Positions 1 through 12,157 are shown, numbered from the stretch's first letter. The stretch is DNA of 64,000 nucleotides from Sphaerolaimus hirsutus (GCA_964036195.1 OZ038457.1:10009147-10073146); one strand, 5' to 3'. A program made the numbers and translations. Notes: a model not told the origin generated them from the letters alone.

Positions 1-6
1 ACTGAC

Positions 7-3000
7 CTCCTGCGGCGGCACTTCGAACGACACCGTGCGCATGTCCACTTTGATGCAGTCCTCTATGCAAGGCAGGGTGAATATCATGCCGGGGCCGCGC
101 TGGCCGATCAGCCGCCCTAGTCGGAAGATGACCAGTCGCTCGTACTCTGCCACGATGCGCACGCACGTGGTCAGCGACAGCGGGAAGGTGGCGATCACGA
201 GCAGCCAGGACAGCGCCACCAGCACCACGCCCACCACCTCCAGGTTGCGCTGCGGCCGCGGCGCCGGGAACTGGCCCGCTGTGGTCTTCTTGCGCGCGCG
301 CACCTCGCTCGTTCCTGCAGTGCGGCCGGTGGATTTTATCTCGTGTGCATTCTATTTGCCGGATGGAAATGGCGCCCTTATTTGCGAATCAGCATCAAAT
401 GGACGTGAAAAAGTCTGCATTGTATTGATAGCACCAATTGATAAGTATGACCCGTAGGGATTTATAACCCCATGTTGAAAAGTGCATAAAATAAATATCT
501 TAAATATAAGAAGCGTTTTTGAAAATCACCTCATTATAAACACCTTCCCGATCAAGTCCGGCCGCCTATTTTTTTTTTCACTTCGCAGGCCATATCTCCA
601 GTTGTGGGAGGGGTGGAAAACTAAAACTTGGGTGGTATATAGGCGCAACCCCCCACTACCCCTCATGAATAAATGGGGCAGCGGCGACTCACTATAGAGG
701 GGGTCGCCATATACGTGAATAAAATTTGCAGCGTTTTCACTGTCCCGCACAGGTCCGGCCCCCGGTTGATTTCTTACACTGCGGGTCCCGTATCTCCAGC
801 TGTGGGAGGGGTATAGATCTAAAATTTTTGGGGATGTGTCGCCAACACCCCTCCCCTACTATACACTGGCCAAGCGGTTTTTGGCAACTCACCACAGTGT
901 GGGGTCCAAAGTTTAAAATTGATTAAAATGTTACTGCCCCACACAAGTCCAGCATCCAATTGAATTTCAAAAAATGGACACTTTTGTGTTGTTTTAACAC
1001 TTATGTGGTTGACAATGTGAAATAAGCATGAAATATCCTCTAAAAAATATCTTATCCAACCTAAAACTGGCCACCACATGAACCCCTTCTCCCAAGTGGG
1101 TGACAAAAAATCACTTTTTACAACTTTTTTATTAGACACTTGAATGGCTGGTTTACAATAATTTATAGGGGAGGGTTAAAGGTCTCAAGTTGTGTAAAAA
1201 ATCTTACCTCAAAAATGCCTTCATAAGAAAATTTGCTGGGGGTGAATTTCAAATTGTAAAAATGACATCATTGCAGGAACAAAAATAGGCAAAATTTACA
1301 ATTTTAAATTTACCCCCAGCAAATTTTCTTATGAAGGCATTTTTGAGGTAAGGTTTTTTACACAATTTGATACCTTTAACCCTCCTCTATAAATCATTGT
1401 AAACCAGCAGTTCAAGTGTCTAATGAAAAAGTTGTAAAAAGTGATTTTTTGTCACCCACTTGGGGGAAGGGGTTCGTGTGGTGGGCAGTTTTAGGTGGGA
1501 TAAGATATTTTTTAGAGGATATTTCATGCTTATTTCACATTGTCAACCACATTAGTGTTAAAACAACACAAAAGTGTTCATTTTTTGAAATTCAATTGGA
1601 TGCTGGACTTGTGTTGGACAGTAACATTTTAATAAATTTTAAACTTTGCACCCCACACTGTGGTGAGTTGCTAAAGATCGCCTGGCCAGTGTATAGTAGG
1701 GGAGGGGTGTTGGCGACACATCCCCAAAATTGTAGATTTATACCCCTCCCACAGGTGGAGGTACGGCACCCGCAGTCAAAGAAATCAGTGGGGGCCGGAC
1801 CTGTGTGGGACACTAAAAAAGCTGCAAAAAAATTTTTGCACTCGGCGACCCACCCTGTAGGGGGTCGCCGCGACCCCTTCAATTCATGCGAAGTAGAGGG
1901 GGGTTGCGCCAATATCTACCCCAAGTTTTAGCTTCTGGCGCATCCTAGAACTGTAGATAGGACGGCAGAAGTAAAATAAAAAATTGGGGGCCGGACTTGA
2001 TCGGGAAGGTGTATATTATATTTAGGATGAATGTAAATACAGATGAGGTGTCTACTCCTATAATCAATTTTCCGTAAAAATTTGTCTTGATGTCCATTTC
2101 AAATTCCCTGCCAGTGATGCAAGTCCAATGGGCTTGTTCACTGATTTGAAAGTTCCACACCTTGTTTTTGAAGTATAAAATATTTTACATCTGAATCACA
2201 ATATATATGGGAGATATGGGGTGTTTATAAAAAATCACATTTAGGCAGGGCCGTATCCAGGGGGGGCGGGGGGGGGGCTGCAGCCCCCCCCCCTCCCCGG
2301 GTGAGACCTAAAAAGTCCCGGAAAATGCCATTTTTCCTACACATTTTTCGATGTTTCTTGAAAATTTTGCGCGCAAGCTCGCAATTTCTTCCCCATACAT
2401 TGTATTTTTAGCGAATCGGTCCCCGTAAACAAATATCATTGAAAATGAACACATTTTTGAGACTTTTGCTGCGTATGTATGCATATTTACATCTATATAA
2501 AGCGGTTCCTGGCGCTGGCGCCAACGCCAATAGCGCCATGGCGTGGCGCCTTTGTATGGCGCTAGCGCCAAAACACCTTTCCGTCGAGCCCCCCCCCCCC
2601 GCTCGCCGGCCCCCGTAAACAAGCAGCCCCCCCCCCCCCGCTCAAAAATCCTGGATACGTCCCTGCATTTAGGATAGGTGTGAAATGTCTCCAGCAATAA
2701 GTTGATAAATCTCCAGTAGACAAAAGTGGACTTCCTGCTGGAAGCCAGTTTTTCCAATGTCAACTTTTCTTCTCAGTTTCCCAATCATTACACTTGTTAA
2801 CTTTTAGAAATAACTGCCCACAATGGATTTATCAACTTGCTTGTTATTTTTCTACAGAAAAGTTGCTGCAGTGGGTTAGAATTAGTGGACTCACCAAAGT
2901 CTTGCATAATTTTTATGTGATTTCTTCCAAAAGTGTCAAAAAGCAGCACTTTAAAGAGTTGCAGGTATCATTGGAAATATCAGTGGGATCAACCTTCGAT

Positions 3001-4522
3001 GCCATTTCTGAGGTTAATTCAATTTTGCCAATTTTGAACTTTCGACTTTTAGAAGTTAACCTCAAATGTGGACATCCCCAATGTGCAAAGTTAACAAACT
3101 TTATGTAAAGTTGTTCACCCAGGCATGTTTTGTGAAGTATCTATGATGGGGCCATTACTAGGGTTCAAACGGGATTGACTTTTTGGGATCGGGATCGGGA
3201 TTCACTTTTTGAGATTTCGGGATCGGGATTGGGGTTTCGGGATCGGGATCGGGATTGGTTTTTTGAGATTTCGGGATCGGGATCGGGATTGGCCGGGATT
3301 GGGGTCACGGGATCGGGATTGGGATAGGCATTTTTCCGGGATCGGGATTGGGTTCTGGGGATAGAGATTTTGGCCATTTTTCTGGCATTCACAGTTGTTC
3401 ATAAAGGTTTCAAAACACTGTTGGATGCCAGAAAAGTGGCATAAAATTGACGCTGGGGGTTTGCATCCAGTTTTTTGCCTGCAAAAACGTCATTATTTCA
3501 CTTTTTATAATTTCCACTCATTTTTCCGGGATCGGGATCCCGGACTTGGGAGTTTCTCGGGATCGGGATCGGGATTTGAAAACTTTCGGGATCGGGATCG
3601 GGATTGGTATTTTTGAGATTTCGGGATCGGGATCGGGATCAGGATTGGGGTTTCGGGATCGGGATCGGGACTGGTAAATCCCGGACTTTCACGGGATCCG
3701 GGATCGGGATCCCGTTTGAACCCTAGCCATTACTCTGATAAACAAGTTATATGTAAGTTATGTGACAAGTTATAGCTGCTGCACTTACCCTTGGAAGGTG
3801 ATGAGGGCGACGACATGTTCTCCTCGGTCGCCGTCGTGTCCAAGTCGAACTCAACGCTCGACATCGCGCGCTTCGGCTCCTTTTTCTCCTGCTTAACGAC
3901 AATTTTGGAGTGACAAAAATGCCCGGCCAGGGCCGTATCCAGGGGGGGGGCGGGGGGGGCTGCAGCCCCCCCCCTCCCGGGGCGAGACGAGAAAGTGGGC
4001 AGAAAATGCGACTTTTTTAACGTCAGCGTAAAAATTTTTGCGCGCAAGCGCGCATTCTTCACCAGATATAAGGTATTATCATCAGATTTGCTCCATGTGG
4101 CCGCAAATCATTAAAAATGTTGTGCTTTTTGCTGTTTTGTATGTATATATACATACATATACAGCGTTCCATGGCGCTGACGCCAACGCCAATGGCACCA
4201 TGGCGTGGCGCCTACTAATGGCGCCAGCGCCATGGCGCCATTCCGCCACTATGCAGCTAAAATTTTAGGGGGGGGGGGGGCTGAGCCCCCCCCCCTCGCC
4301 GGGCTCCGTCAACAAGCAGCCCCCCCCGCTCAAAAATCCTGGATACGTCCCTGTGCCCGGCTGAGTTTTTTTGCCAGCTGTGAAATTATTCGTGCCAAAG
4401 CGACTGCGGCGCAAAACAAACGTGAATAGACTGACGCTTCAGTCTCACCTGGTCGAAATGTACCTTTCTGCCGGGCGGTGAACGGCTGCGCTGTTTTGCA
4501 GCCGGCTCGTTCTCGCTGGCGC
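7..4522 (-). CDS. Stomatin/podocin (band 7/SPFH)-like membrane protein, 5' part
   Basis: Three exons in consistent phase: 4464-4522, 3789-3891 (or from 3888) and 7-314. The last encodes a basic stretch, a hydrophobic hairpin segment (VVGVVLVALSWLLVIATFPL) and the start of the SPFH domain, with the hallmarks RIVAEYERLVIFRLGR, GPGMIF.LPCIEDCIKVDMR and VPPQE. The GT donor after PPQE is at 6-5, so the gene continues off the left edge. The two upstream exons encode an SR/acid-rich N-terminal tail (RSRSPPGRK, EKKEPKRAMSSVEFD), as in MEC-2/podocin, where the N-terminus is cytoplasmic. Members scaffold cholesterol-rich membrane and ion channels; that is family knowledge. Assigning exons 3789-3891 and 4464-4522 to this gene is inference from matching splice phase and strand. 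A hAT MITE (3928-4353) fills the intron between them, and foldback and hAT elements fill the next one. The initiation codon was not found. Confidence 0.8.
540..2012. mobile_element. Foldback element 1, about 1.47 kb palindrome
   Basis: Long inverted repeat with arms of roughly 700 bp meeting near 1270. Outer ends are ACACCTTCCCGATCAAGTCC and its complement. Arms differ by scattered substitutions. Open frames in it (for example 1416-1931) mirror each other across the palindrome and lack protein features. The shared core near 1270 contains TGACATCATTGCAGGAACAA, also found in foldback element 2. Confidence 0.9.
2246..2665. mobile_element. hAT-type MITE, CAGGGCCGTATCC family, copy 1
   Basis: Ends CAGGGCCGTATCCAGG and CCTGGATACGTCCCTG. 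Perfect 8-bp target duplication CATTTAGG at 2238-2245 and 2666-2673. Poly-G/poly-C blocks lie next to both ends, with a GGCGCCATGGCGTGGCGCC palindrome inside. No coding capacity. Confidence 0.93.
3159..3725. mobile_element. hAT-type MITE with CGGGAT hexamer arrays, TAGGGTTCAAACGGGAT ends, copy 1
   Basis: Ends TAGGGTTCAAACGGGAT and ATCCCGTTTGAACCCTA. Perfect 8-bp duplication GCCATTAC (3151-3158; 3726-3733). Both halves are arrays of GGGATC / CGGGAT around a unique core at about 3380-3520. Confidence 0.92.
3928..4353. mobile_element. hAT-type MITE, CAGGGCCGTATCC family, copy 2
   Basis: Same ends and layout as copy 1. Perfect 8-bp duplication TGCCCGGC at 3920-3927 and 4354-4361. Lies in an intron of the stomatin-like gene. 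Confidence 0.93.
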
Positions 4523-4529
4523 CTGTCAA

Positions 4530-5360
4530 AAGTGGGGGGTTCTTTGAAGCTAGCATAGGAAGGTGGCTAGATGCTAGCAACTTTTAATTTGAGTCCCGAA
4601 ATGAGCCAAAGATGCGTAAATATTCGCTGCCCTGATCATCGACCTTCATTTGAAACTGCGGCGGCCGCCATATCTCGCACGTCGTAAATTGATTGATGGC
4701 AAATTTAATAGTCTGTCAGCGTAACAAATAATAACAACAATCTTTGATGGATTCCGGAACACGTTTTTGTTTTGATGAAGCGTTTCTAGCTATTTCATGG
4801 TTTGTGAGAACCACTGCACCGGGTTCAAACTGGCCCCGGGTTCGCATTGAATCCTTTGTGCACTTGTTCCCGATTTGGACCTAATACGGGCTGTTCATAG
4901 TGAAAAACACGGAAGCCTGATGAATTAGCATACATAAGTATAAAGGTGAGTGGCAGTTGTTGCCTGTTTTTCCTTCCTTATATATAGGGCTATGCTTTGT
5001 GCTTTTATAGTGCGTTGAGTCAGGCTTATGCCGTCCGCACACGTATTTTTCCGGCCAGACTGAATCGAAATGAGTCTATGAGATAGATATCATCTCGCTG
5101 TCAACATTTTTTGACTCGCCCCGTGCAAACGTTATGCATCAGAGTTTTGCGGTGACACGCGTCAATTGAGAGGAACTTGCAAATTTGATCTATAACCGTG
5201 TGTTGTGGCTATAAAATTGGGGAGGGCCATTCGTAAATGTTATGTACTGCAATCTAATCACCAATGTAGTGTAATTCAATATGCGATGGTGTTCTGACAT
5301 CGTCGGAATTTCGGCGTCATAATAGTGGCTCAAATTCAACCAACTTCACGAGATTATCAC
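4530..5360. other. Non-coding, no feature recognised
   Basis: Mixed-composition DNA upstream of the last stomatin-like exon found. The next upstream exon of that gene should lie to the right of 4522 but none was recognised. Confidence 0.4.
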
Positions 5361-5367
5361 CGAGTTG

Positions 5368-5572
5368 ATGTACACACACTTGTTTTCAACCGATATTTTG
5401 AAAACTCATAAATCACTTTTGAATGCATTTGAGTTGAAAAATCAGAATGAGGTGGCCATTAACTACAATTGTTGTGGATCAAAAATACCTCATTGTGGAA
5501 AATTAAAATACATTCAAAGACGATTTATGAGTTTTCGAAATCTTTGTTGAAAACTAGTGTGCTCAGGCACAA
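5368..5572. mobile_element. CACACTAGTT-family MITE
   Basis: Left TACACACACTTGTTTTCAAC; right TTGAAAACTAGTGTGCTCAGG; palindromic AAAACTCATAAATC / GATTTATGAGTTTT inside. Confidence 0.75.
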
Positions 5573-6437
5573 TGTGTGACGTTCCCTAATGATATTTTAC
5601 CGTTATTTTACCTATCGTTTTTCCCCCAATCTGAAACCTACGACGCTTTCCTGCTCAATGAAACGATTGCAGTATAGTTTCAAAAAATCTCGCTCAGACG
5701 TCTGGTTGAAGTGATCGAATTTCAAATTGAGCAAACTAAGTTTAAGCAGTGTCCCACTTATGCAAAAAAAATGAGAATTGAAGTGCTTTTTCATGTCAAA
5801 TTTCCAACTCCACATAAAAAATTTACAAATGAAACTTAATCCTGCTCCATCAGAAAATCTAAATCAGCACGTGACCGAAACTTTATCTGTGAGTTGAGTG
5901 AACCTTTGCTGCAATTTGAGTAATCGTTCAGGAAGCTGGCAATCATGTGCCATAAAGTTTAGCTTCAATGCACTCAGTTGTTGGGGACTCTGATACGTAA
6001 ATACAGATCTGGTATGAAATTTGGTAAACCCGGCACGTTTGGCTCATAATGCATACACTAGAAACACAATGAATCTGGTAACGTATAATTTCAGGCACAA
6101 AATGTGCCATTCCATTTTGTTTACTGAAAAAACTTGTAGAATTGCACACTACATTTCGTGGTTGTGCCCGTTTTTTAAGTTCAACGATTGTAAACATTTC
6201 GCATGCACCCACACCAGCCAAATTCTCAACCGCGCAGCGCAGTGCGGAGCGGAAACACATATCTGGCCATTGAGTGCCCGAAAACTGTCATAAGAAAGCG
6301 CGCGTGATGGAAACGCGCCGCCCTCGGGAAGCAGTGATTTCGGCTTGAGCTGCGCGGCTCACTTCCGACAAGCCGACGGCGAAGTTTACGGCGTCAAGTG
6401 CAGCGCGGCTTACATTTGCGAGCTGTGCGTCCTCCAG

Positions 6438-6605
6438 GGGGCTCTCCCAGACCCTGTAGAAGCCCTGTAAAATGTCAAATGTCATGCAAAGTGTCAAAAG
6501 TCATGTAAAATGCCCTGTAAAATGGCAACCGAGTTACATGACTTTTGACACTTTGCATGACATTTGACATTTAACAGGGCTTTTTACAGCGTCCGGGAGT
6601 GGCAC
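6438..6605 (-). mobile_element. Introner-type family copy (imperfect target duplication)
   Basis: Ends GGGGCTCTCCC and GGGAGTGGCAC. Flanks CAG (6435-6437) and CAA (6606-6608). Whole-length hairpin with GTCATGCAAAGTGTC motifs. Confidence 0.85.
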
Positions 6606-6745
6606 CAAGACACGCGATCGCACCGGTACCCGCTTACGGTACCATTTGCATCCAAATTTCCGCATTCTGCCCGCCGTGATAACAAGCATATTGTTGTCAC
6701 GTGGCGGCACCGTATGCAAATGCGTCCAAAGTTCAGAACTGGCAT

Positions 6746-7256
6746 CAGGGGTCTCCTAGGGGGGGGGGCTGCCCCCCCCCCAAATCGGCCAGCTATCTAT
6801 CTATCCCGGAGGCCGCTCAGCTATCTATCTATCCCGAGGCAAAATTTTTGGCTACTACCCCCAAAGACCCCCCCCCCAAATCGCTCAGCTATCTATCTAT
6901 CTGGAGTGGTTTTTGAGAAATTTTGCCCCAATTTTCGCTCAAAATCACAAATTTTCGCACCTTTTTATAGTTTTTCACCTTCAAAATCGTGCTTTCCAGT
7001 TATATACATGGTTATATACCTATTTTGAACCATTTTATGCCTACTTTTGGCTACTTTTAACTGATTATTAGCGATTTTTTCTCCTTTCTGCCTTCTTAAC
7101 CTTCAAAAAGCCTATATATATTGTGCCCCCGCCAGCCCCCCCCCAAGCCCCCCCCCAGCCCCCCCCCCAGAAAATTTTTCCAGCTATCTATCCCTCCGGA
7201 GGAGCGATTTGCTATCTATCCAGCCCCCGCGAGGGCCAAAATCCTGGAGACCCCTG
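6746..7256. mobile_element. hAT-type MITE with CAGGGGTCTCC ends and CTATCTATC tracts
   Basis: Ends CAGGGGTCTCC and GGAGACCCCTG. Perfect 8-bp duplication ACTGGCAT (6738-6745; 7257-7264). Poly-G/poly-C blocks and AGCTATCTATCTATCC repeats inside. A fragment of the same type is at about 20800-20890. Confidence 0.93.
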
Positions 7257-8108
7257 ACTGGCATGGATGCGGCCGCGCCGAATCACTTGATACTGACATT
7301 GGGCCGAAATTATGCATATTGTCGAGTGGCGTTTTTGTTGGCCTCAATTGCCTCGCATCCGTGCAGTAGTGTGTGACTTGCTTGCTACGTGACTTGATAG
7401 ACAATTTATATAACACGCGTAATTTGTCCAGTGTGAAATCCAATTTGATGCACTTCAATTTGTGCTTCCAGCGGATATGCACATCGAAATTACATTTGAA
7501 CGATTGGGCATGAAGAAACGCGTGATTATCCGATGTGCGTGCTATTAATGTTGTCAAATTTGGTTACAGTCTATTCTAAAGACAGCTGTTTGTCTGTGAC
7601 TGAAGTTTGAATTCCTTCAAAGCTGAACGATGACAATCTTGTTTAGCGAATACAGCAATACTCAACCGACCGAATGCTTTGCATGCGTGTCTTTTCATGT
7701 CTGCACACTGGCAATGTGCCAATCGATACTTACGTGGGCACGCAAAAAAACACATAAAAATTAGAAATAGCCTCTCTGTGTGAAATTGTGACGACATGCA
7801 CTAGTTTTCAATGATTCTTTTTTTGCCAACTTTCAAAACTGAAACCGATTTTGTGTGGGCACAATGGGCCTACACACACTAGTTTTCACCGTGACTTTGT
7901 GTGAGAACTAAAAAATTTTTCAAATGCCAATTAATGAACATGGATGAATGATTTTATTAAATTCAAATTGGAATTTAAATTGATGAATATTAAAATGAAA
8001 AAAATTTGAAAACTAAAAACATATAGCATACAAAAGGAGTAGACTGGAGGTCGCCATGTCGCCATTTCAGTTTTCACATTGGTCACAGTGCAAACTAGTG
8101 GGTGTAGG

Positions 8109-9979
8109 TAGGGTGTCAAAAAATTTTTTTATGGAAAACGGAAAGGTAAAAAAAAATTTCTGCCGGAAAACGGAAAGGTAAAAAAATTTCACTCAGCGGA
8201 AAACGGAAAGGTAAAAAAAAATTGTCGGCCGGAAAACGGCAAAATGAAATGCCGGAAAACGGAAAGCAAAATTTTCATGGAAACGGAAAAAAATAAAGTG
8301 AAATTAGCATGGTAATAGACAAATTTGCAGAAGGAAAACCTGCATGCAGGTTTGCCTGTTTGGCTTTGATTGTGGTAGCTGTACATTCTGCAACTATGGC
8401 TCATGCCTGTAACTTCACTTGTAGTTCAAGCTTAACTGAACCAACAAAAAATCATCAAAAAGTAGCCATAGTGGCCATAGGAAAGGAAACACTACGACAA
8501 TTTCGCAGTCTAGAAGCAGTGGGAATCACTGATGACCCCTATGCAATTGATGACAACATTGCAGAGGAGATGATAATAAATAGCATAAAATTCAACAACA
8601 ACAACAAACAATACTATATTGACTGGCCGTATAAAGAGAGTATCAGTGACCTGCCCACGGGAAAAGCAGAAGCCTTGGTGCAGTTTAAATCACTGATAAG
8701 AAGATTCAACAAAGATCCAAACTTATTCGAACAATACCGGAAAGTTTTGGACAACCAACTAGAAAAGGGAATAATTGAGATCTTTGACGACAAAACAGAC
8801 AAGGGGATTCATTACCTGCTACACCAGCCAGTAATCACGCCGGGCAAATTGACATCATGCAGAATCATGTACGATGGGTCGGCAGGTAAGCCCAGTTTCA
8901 ATGAGTGCCTTTTTAGAGGACCAATTACAACATCATTAGCACTGGGCCTACTCCTGAGGTTCAGGGCAGGCAATCTAGCATTAATTGCCGATATTGAAAA
9001 GGCATTTTTGCAAATAGGATTGCATGACCAAGCTAGAGACTACACACAATATTTCTGGCTGAAAGATGCCTCAAAACCAGTAACTGAAAATAACTTAATA
9101 GTACTTCATTTTAAACGCATACTGTTTGGACTTGTCTGCAGCCCAGCAATTTTGGGAGCAGTCATCAAATACCATTTAAATGGGAGAATAAACAACATGA
9201 ATGAATATGAAGAAAATGAAGGGGAACGAAACCAGTTGGCGATGATAATAAACAACATTTACGTCGATAACTTCATCATGAGTGTCACAAATGAAGTTGA
9301 AGCTTTAGAACTATATTACAAAGTCAAAGCTTTATTTAACCAATGTTCTATGAACATGAGGGAATGGCTGTCAAACTCCAGATCAGTCATGAATGAAATA
9401 GCAGAAAACAACAGGAGTCCAAAGGTGAATAAAATTGTTGCAGTAATGGGCATGAAATAAAATCACCAAACGGACATGCTGGCAATATCAACACCAAAAT
9501 TGCAAATTGACAGCATCACAACACCAACCAGATGAAACTTGAATAAATTATTGGTGTCAGCATATGACCCAATTGGGTTCACAGCACCTGTTTCACTGAC
9601 CCTGAAATCCCAGTTGTCAATGCTGCTCCAAGAGACAAAAACAACACAATGGGATGAGCCAATTGAAGATAAATACAGATTGGAAAAACAATGGAAAAAT
9701 GCCAGAAAACTGAAAATCGAGCCAGAAAATGGAAAAATGGCCTGGTAAAACGGAAACGGAAAGGTAAAAAATTTTCAGCCGGAAAACGGAAAAGTGGGCC
9801 AGAAAAACGGAAACGGAAAGGTAAAAAATTTTCAGCTGCCGGAAAACGGAAAGGTAAAAGTTTTTCAGCTGCCGGAAAACGGAAAACGGAAAGGTAAAAA
9901 ATTTTTGGCTGCGGGAAAACGGAAAGGTAAAAAATTTTCCTGCGGAAACGGAAAACGGAAACGGAAATTTGACACCCTA
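8109..9979. mobile_element. hAT-type element with TAGGGTGTCA ends, carrying captured pol fragment
   Basis: Ends TAGGGTGTCAAAAAA and TTTGACACCCTA. Perfect 8-bp target duplication GGTGTAGG at 8101-8108 and 9980-9987. Both subterminal regions are arrays of GGAAAACGGAAAGGTAAAA. It sits inside an older CACACTAGTT-family element (7863-9990). No transposase is seen. Confidence 0.88.
8309..9748 (+). pseudogene. BEL/Pao-type retrotransposon pol fragment (reverse transcriptase), broken
   Basis: A 383-codon frame (8309-9460) carries reverse-transcriptase blocks of the Pao/BEL type: RIMYDGSAGKPS, LADIEKAFLQIGL in the form ALIADIEKAFLQ, LFGLVCSPAIL, the polymerase box YVDN and MREWLSN. The expected box is YVDD, so the second catalytic Asp is replaced by Asn and the copy looks inactive. 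After a stop, a second frame (9539-9748) carries the ASYDPIGF-like block (SAYDPIGFTAPV) and then runs straight into GGAAAACGGAAA repeats. Gag, protease, RNase H, integrase and LTRs are not seen. The whole piece lies inside a hAT-type element with its own target duplication. Confidence 0.85.
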
Positions 9980-10314
9980 GGTGTAGGGCAATTAAGATAT
10001 TTTAACTTTGTATTTTGTGCATACACTAGTTTGCAATCACAATTGCAAAACTGATGGATAGCTTTGAATGCATTTTCATTCACTAGGGTTGAAAAATACT
10101 CTGTGGTAAACTCCAGTGTGTTCAACCCGATTGAAGAGTTTTTGAAATTCGGTAATAAACAAGTGTGTATAGGGTAGTTTGCTTTTTGGAGAGATGCCAA
10201 TTCTATTGATGACAATGTCACAATGGAGTGTTTCCTTCAAAAACATGTAAATCATAATATTTATGTACTACCTTACATTTTCACTACGGTAGCATTATAC
10301 TTTCCACTTACTTA

Positions 10315-12157
10315 CTGTATTTCCTCAAAATCCCCCTTGAATTAACCCCCTCGTAATACCTCCAGGTCTAAACGAGTCGAGGAAATGATAACCCCTCTCG
10401 AAATACCCCCGTCTTCAATAATGTACATCATGTACGCAGTGTACATGATGTATTAGGTAATAGGGGCCAATTCGCATCGCAGCTACATAAACACCTTCCC
10501 GGACAAGTTCACCACCCATTTTTTTTATTTCACTTCGGATGCAATATCTCCGTCCATGGGGGTGTAATAAAGCTAAAACTTTGTATACAGAAAGTGGTAA
10601 GACCCCCCTACTCCCCAATAATAGGGGGGAGGTGCGGCGACTCACTACAGGGTGGGTCGCCCTATATGCAACAATTTTTTTTGGCGTTTTTGGTGTCCCA
10701 ACCAAGTTCGCCACCCACTTGATTGGCTACACTACGAGAGCCATATCTCCAGTTGTAATGGTGGTAGAAAGCTGAACTTTGGGGAATGTCTTGCCAACAA
10801 CCCCCCTCACAATACACCAGTGGGGCAGCTGCTGACGACCCACTAAAGCATGGGTCACTGCAAATAAAGTTGACCATTTTTTTAAAACAGTCCAAGTGTC
10901 CCAAAACAAGTTCACCACCCAACTGCATTATAAAAATGTTGCAACAATATACCTAATATAAAACTGAATAATGTTGGAACCCTAGTTGAGCCAAATAATT
11001 TTTTTCAGTAGGGCACCCACCCCGTCCCATAAACAGTAGACCAAAATTTCACTTTAAACCAATTTTTCCTTTCACACTTAAGAAGTTGGTTTACAAAGTT
11101 CACTAGAGAAGGGTTTAAGGTTCAAAGTTATGTAAACAACATAACCTCTAAAATGCTTCCATAATGAAATTTATTTGGGGTGAATAAAAAAGTGAAAATT
11201 TTGTCAAATGTTGTTCCTGCAATGACATCATTTTGACATTATAGAATTCACCTCAAGTAAATGTCCTTATGGAGGCATTTTGGAGGTTATGTTGTTTACA
11301 TAACTTTGAACCTTAGACCCTTCTCTAGTGAACTTTGTAAACCAACTTCTTAAGTGTGAAAGGAAAAATTGGTTTAAAGTGAAATTTTCGGTCTACTGTT
11401 TATGGGACAGGGTGGGTGCCCTACTGAAAAAAATTTTTTGGCTGAACTAGGGTTCCAACAGGATTCAGTTTTATATTAGGTATGTTGTTGCAACATTTCT
11501 ATAATGCAGTTGGGTGGTGAACTTGTTTTGGGATACTTGAGCTGTTTTAAAAAGAAGGTCAACTTCATTTGTAGTGACCCATGCTTCAGTGGGTCGTCGG
11601 CAGCCACCCCACTGGTGTATTGTGAGGGGGGTTGTTGGCAAGACATCCCCCAAATTTCAGCTTTCTACCACCATCACAACTGGAGATATGCCAATCAAGT
11701 GGGTGGTGAACTTGGTTGGGAAACCAAAAATGCCAAAAAAAATTGTTGCATATAGGGCGCAGTAGTGAGTAGTGAGTCGCCGCACCTCCCTCCATTGTTT
11801 GGGAGTAGGGGGCTCTTACAACTTTATATATACAAAGTTTCAGTTTTATAACACCCCCATGAATGGAGATATTGCATCTGAAGTGAAATAAAAAAAATGG
11901 GTGGTGAACTTGTCCGGGAAGGTGTTTAGTAGTAGTAAAAAAGTAGAGTAGTTTGTATAGCTACCTATCTAAATACATTTGTATGTTGAAATATGTCCCG
12001 TTTGGTGACATTTATTATCAGTTTTGGGTGTGAAAAAGCCCATTCGTTACTACAATATTTACAAAAATTTCTAACGAAAAATAACCCCCCCTCTACAGAC
12101 CTCTCAAAATTTTCAGTCAAAAAATAAACACCCTGTGGGTATTTCGAGGTAATACGG
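10315..12157. mobile_element. TA-flanked CTGTATTTCCTC-ended element, host of foldback 2
   Basis: Left end CTGTATTTCCTCAAAA after TA (10313-10314); right end GAGGTAATACGG before TA. Interior shows (T/A)ACCCCC motifs. Split by foldback element 2. Confidence 0.75.
10488..11928. mobile_element. Foldback element 2, about 1.44 kb palindrome
   Basis: Ends TAAACACCTTCCCGGACAAG and complement, related to foldback element 1 (shared ACACCTTCCCG). Arms meet near 11210 around TTGTTCCTGCAATGACATCA. It interrupts a TA-type element (10315-12157) whose two halves lie on either side. Confidence 0.9.

Larger units (their letters stand above)
7868..9990. mobile_element. CACACTAGTT-family MITE split by a hAT element
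   Basis: Left half from CCTACACACACTAGTTTTCA and including GTCGCCATGTCGCCATTTCA; its last bases (GTGTAGG) are duplicated around the 8109-9979 element. Same sequence as the 44810 copy. Confidence 0.85.

Noticed and set aside
1416..1931. 171-codon open frame in foldback element 1
   Set aside because: Mirrored by frames on the other arm (819-1139, 1592-1912), no domain, arises from the palindrome.
540..2012. Target duplication for the foldback elements
   Set aside because: Flanks TCATTATAA and ATATTATAT can be aligned several ways and element 2 does not support any of them.
3165..3677. Repetitive Arg/Ser/Pro or Gly/Asp frames
   Set aside because: Translation of CGGGAT hexamer arrays in a MITE. 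The same holds for 37875-38350.
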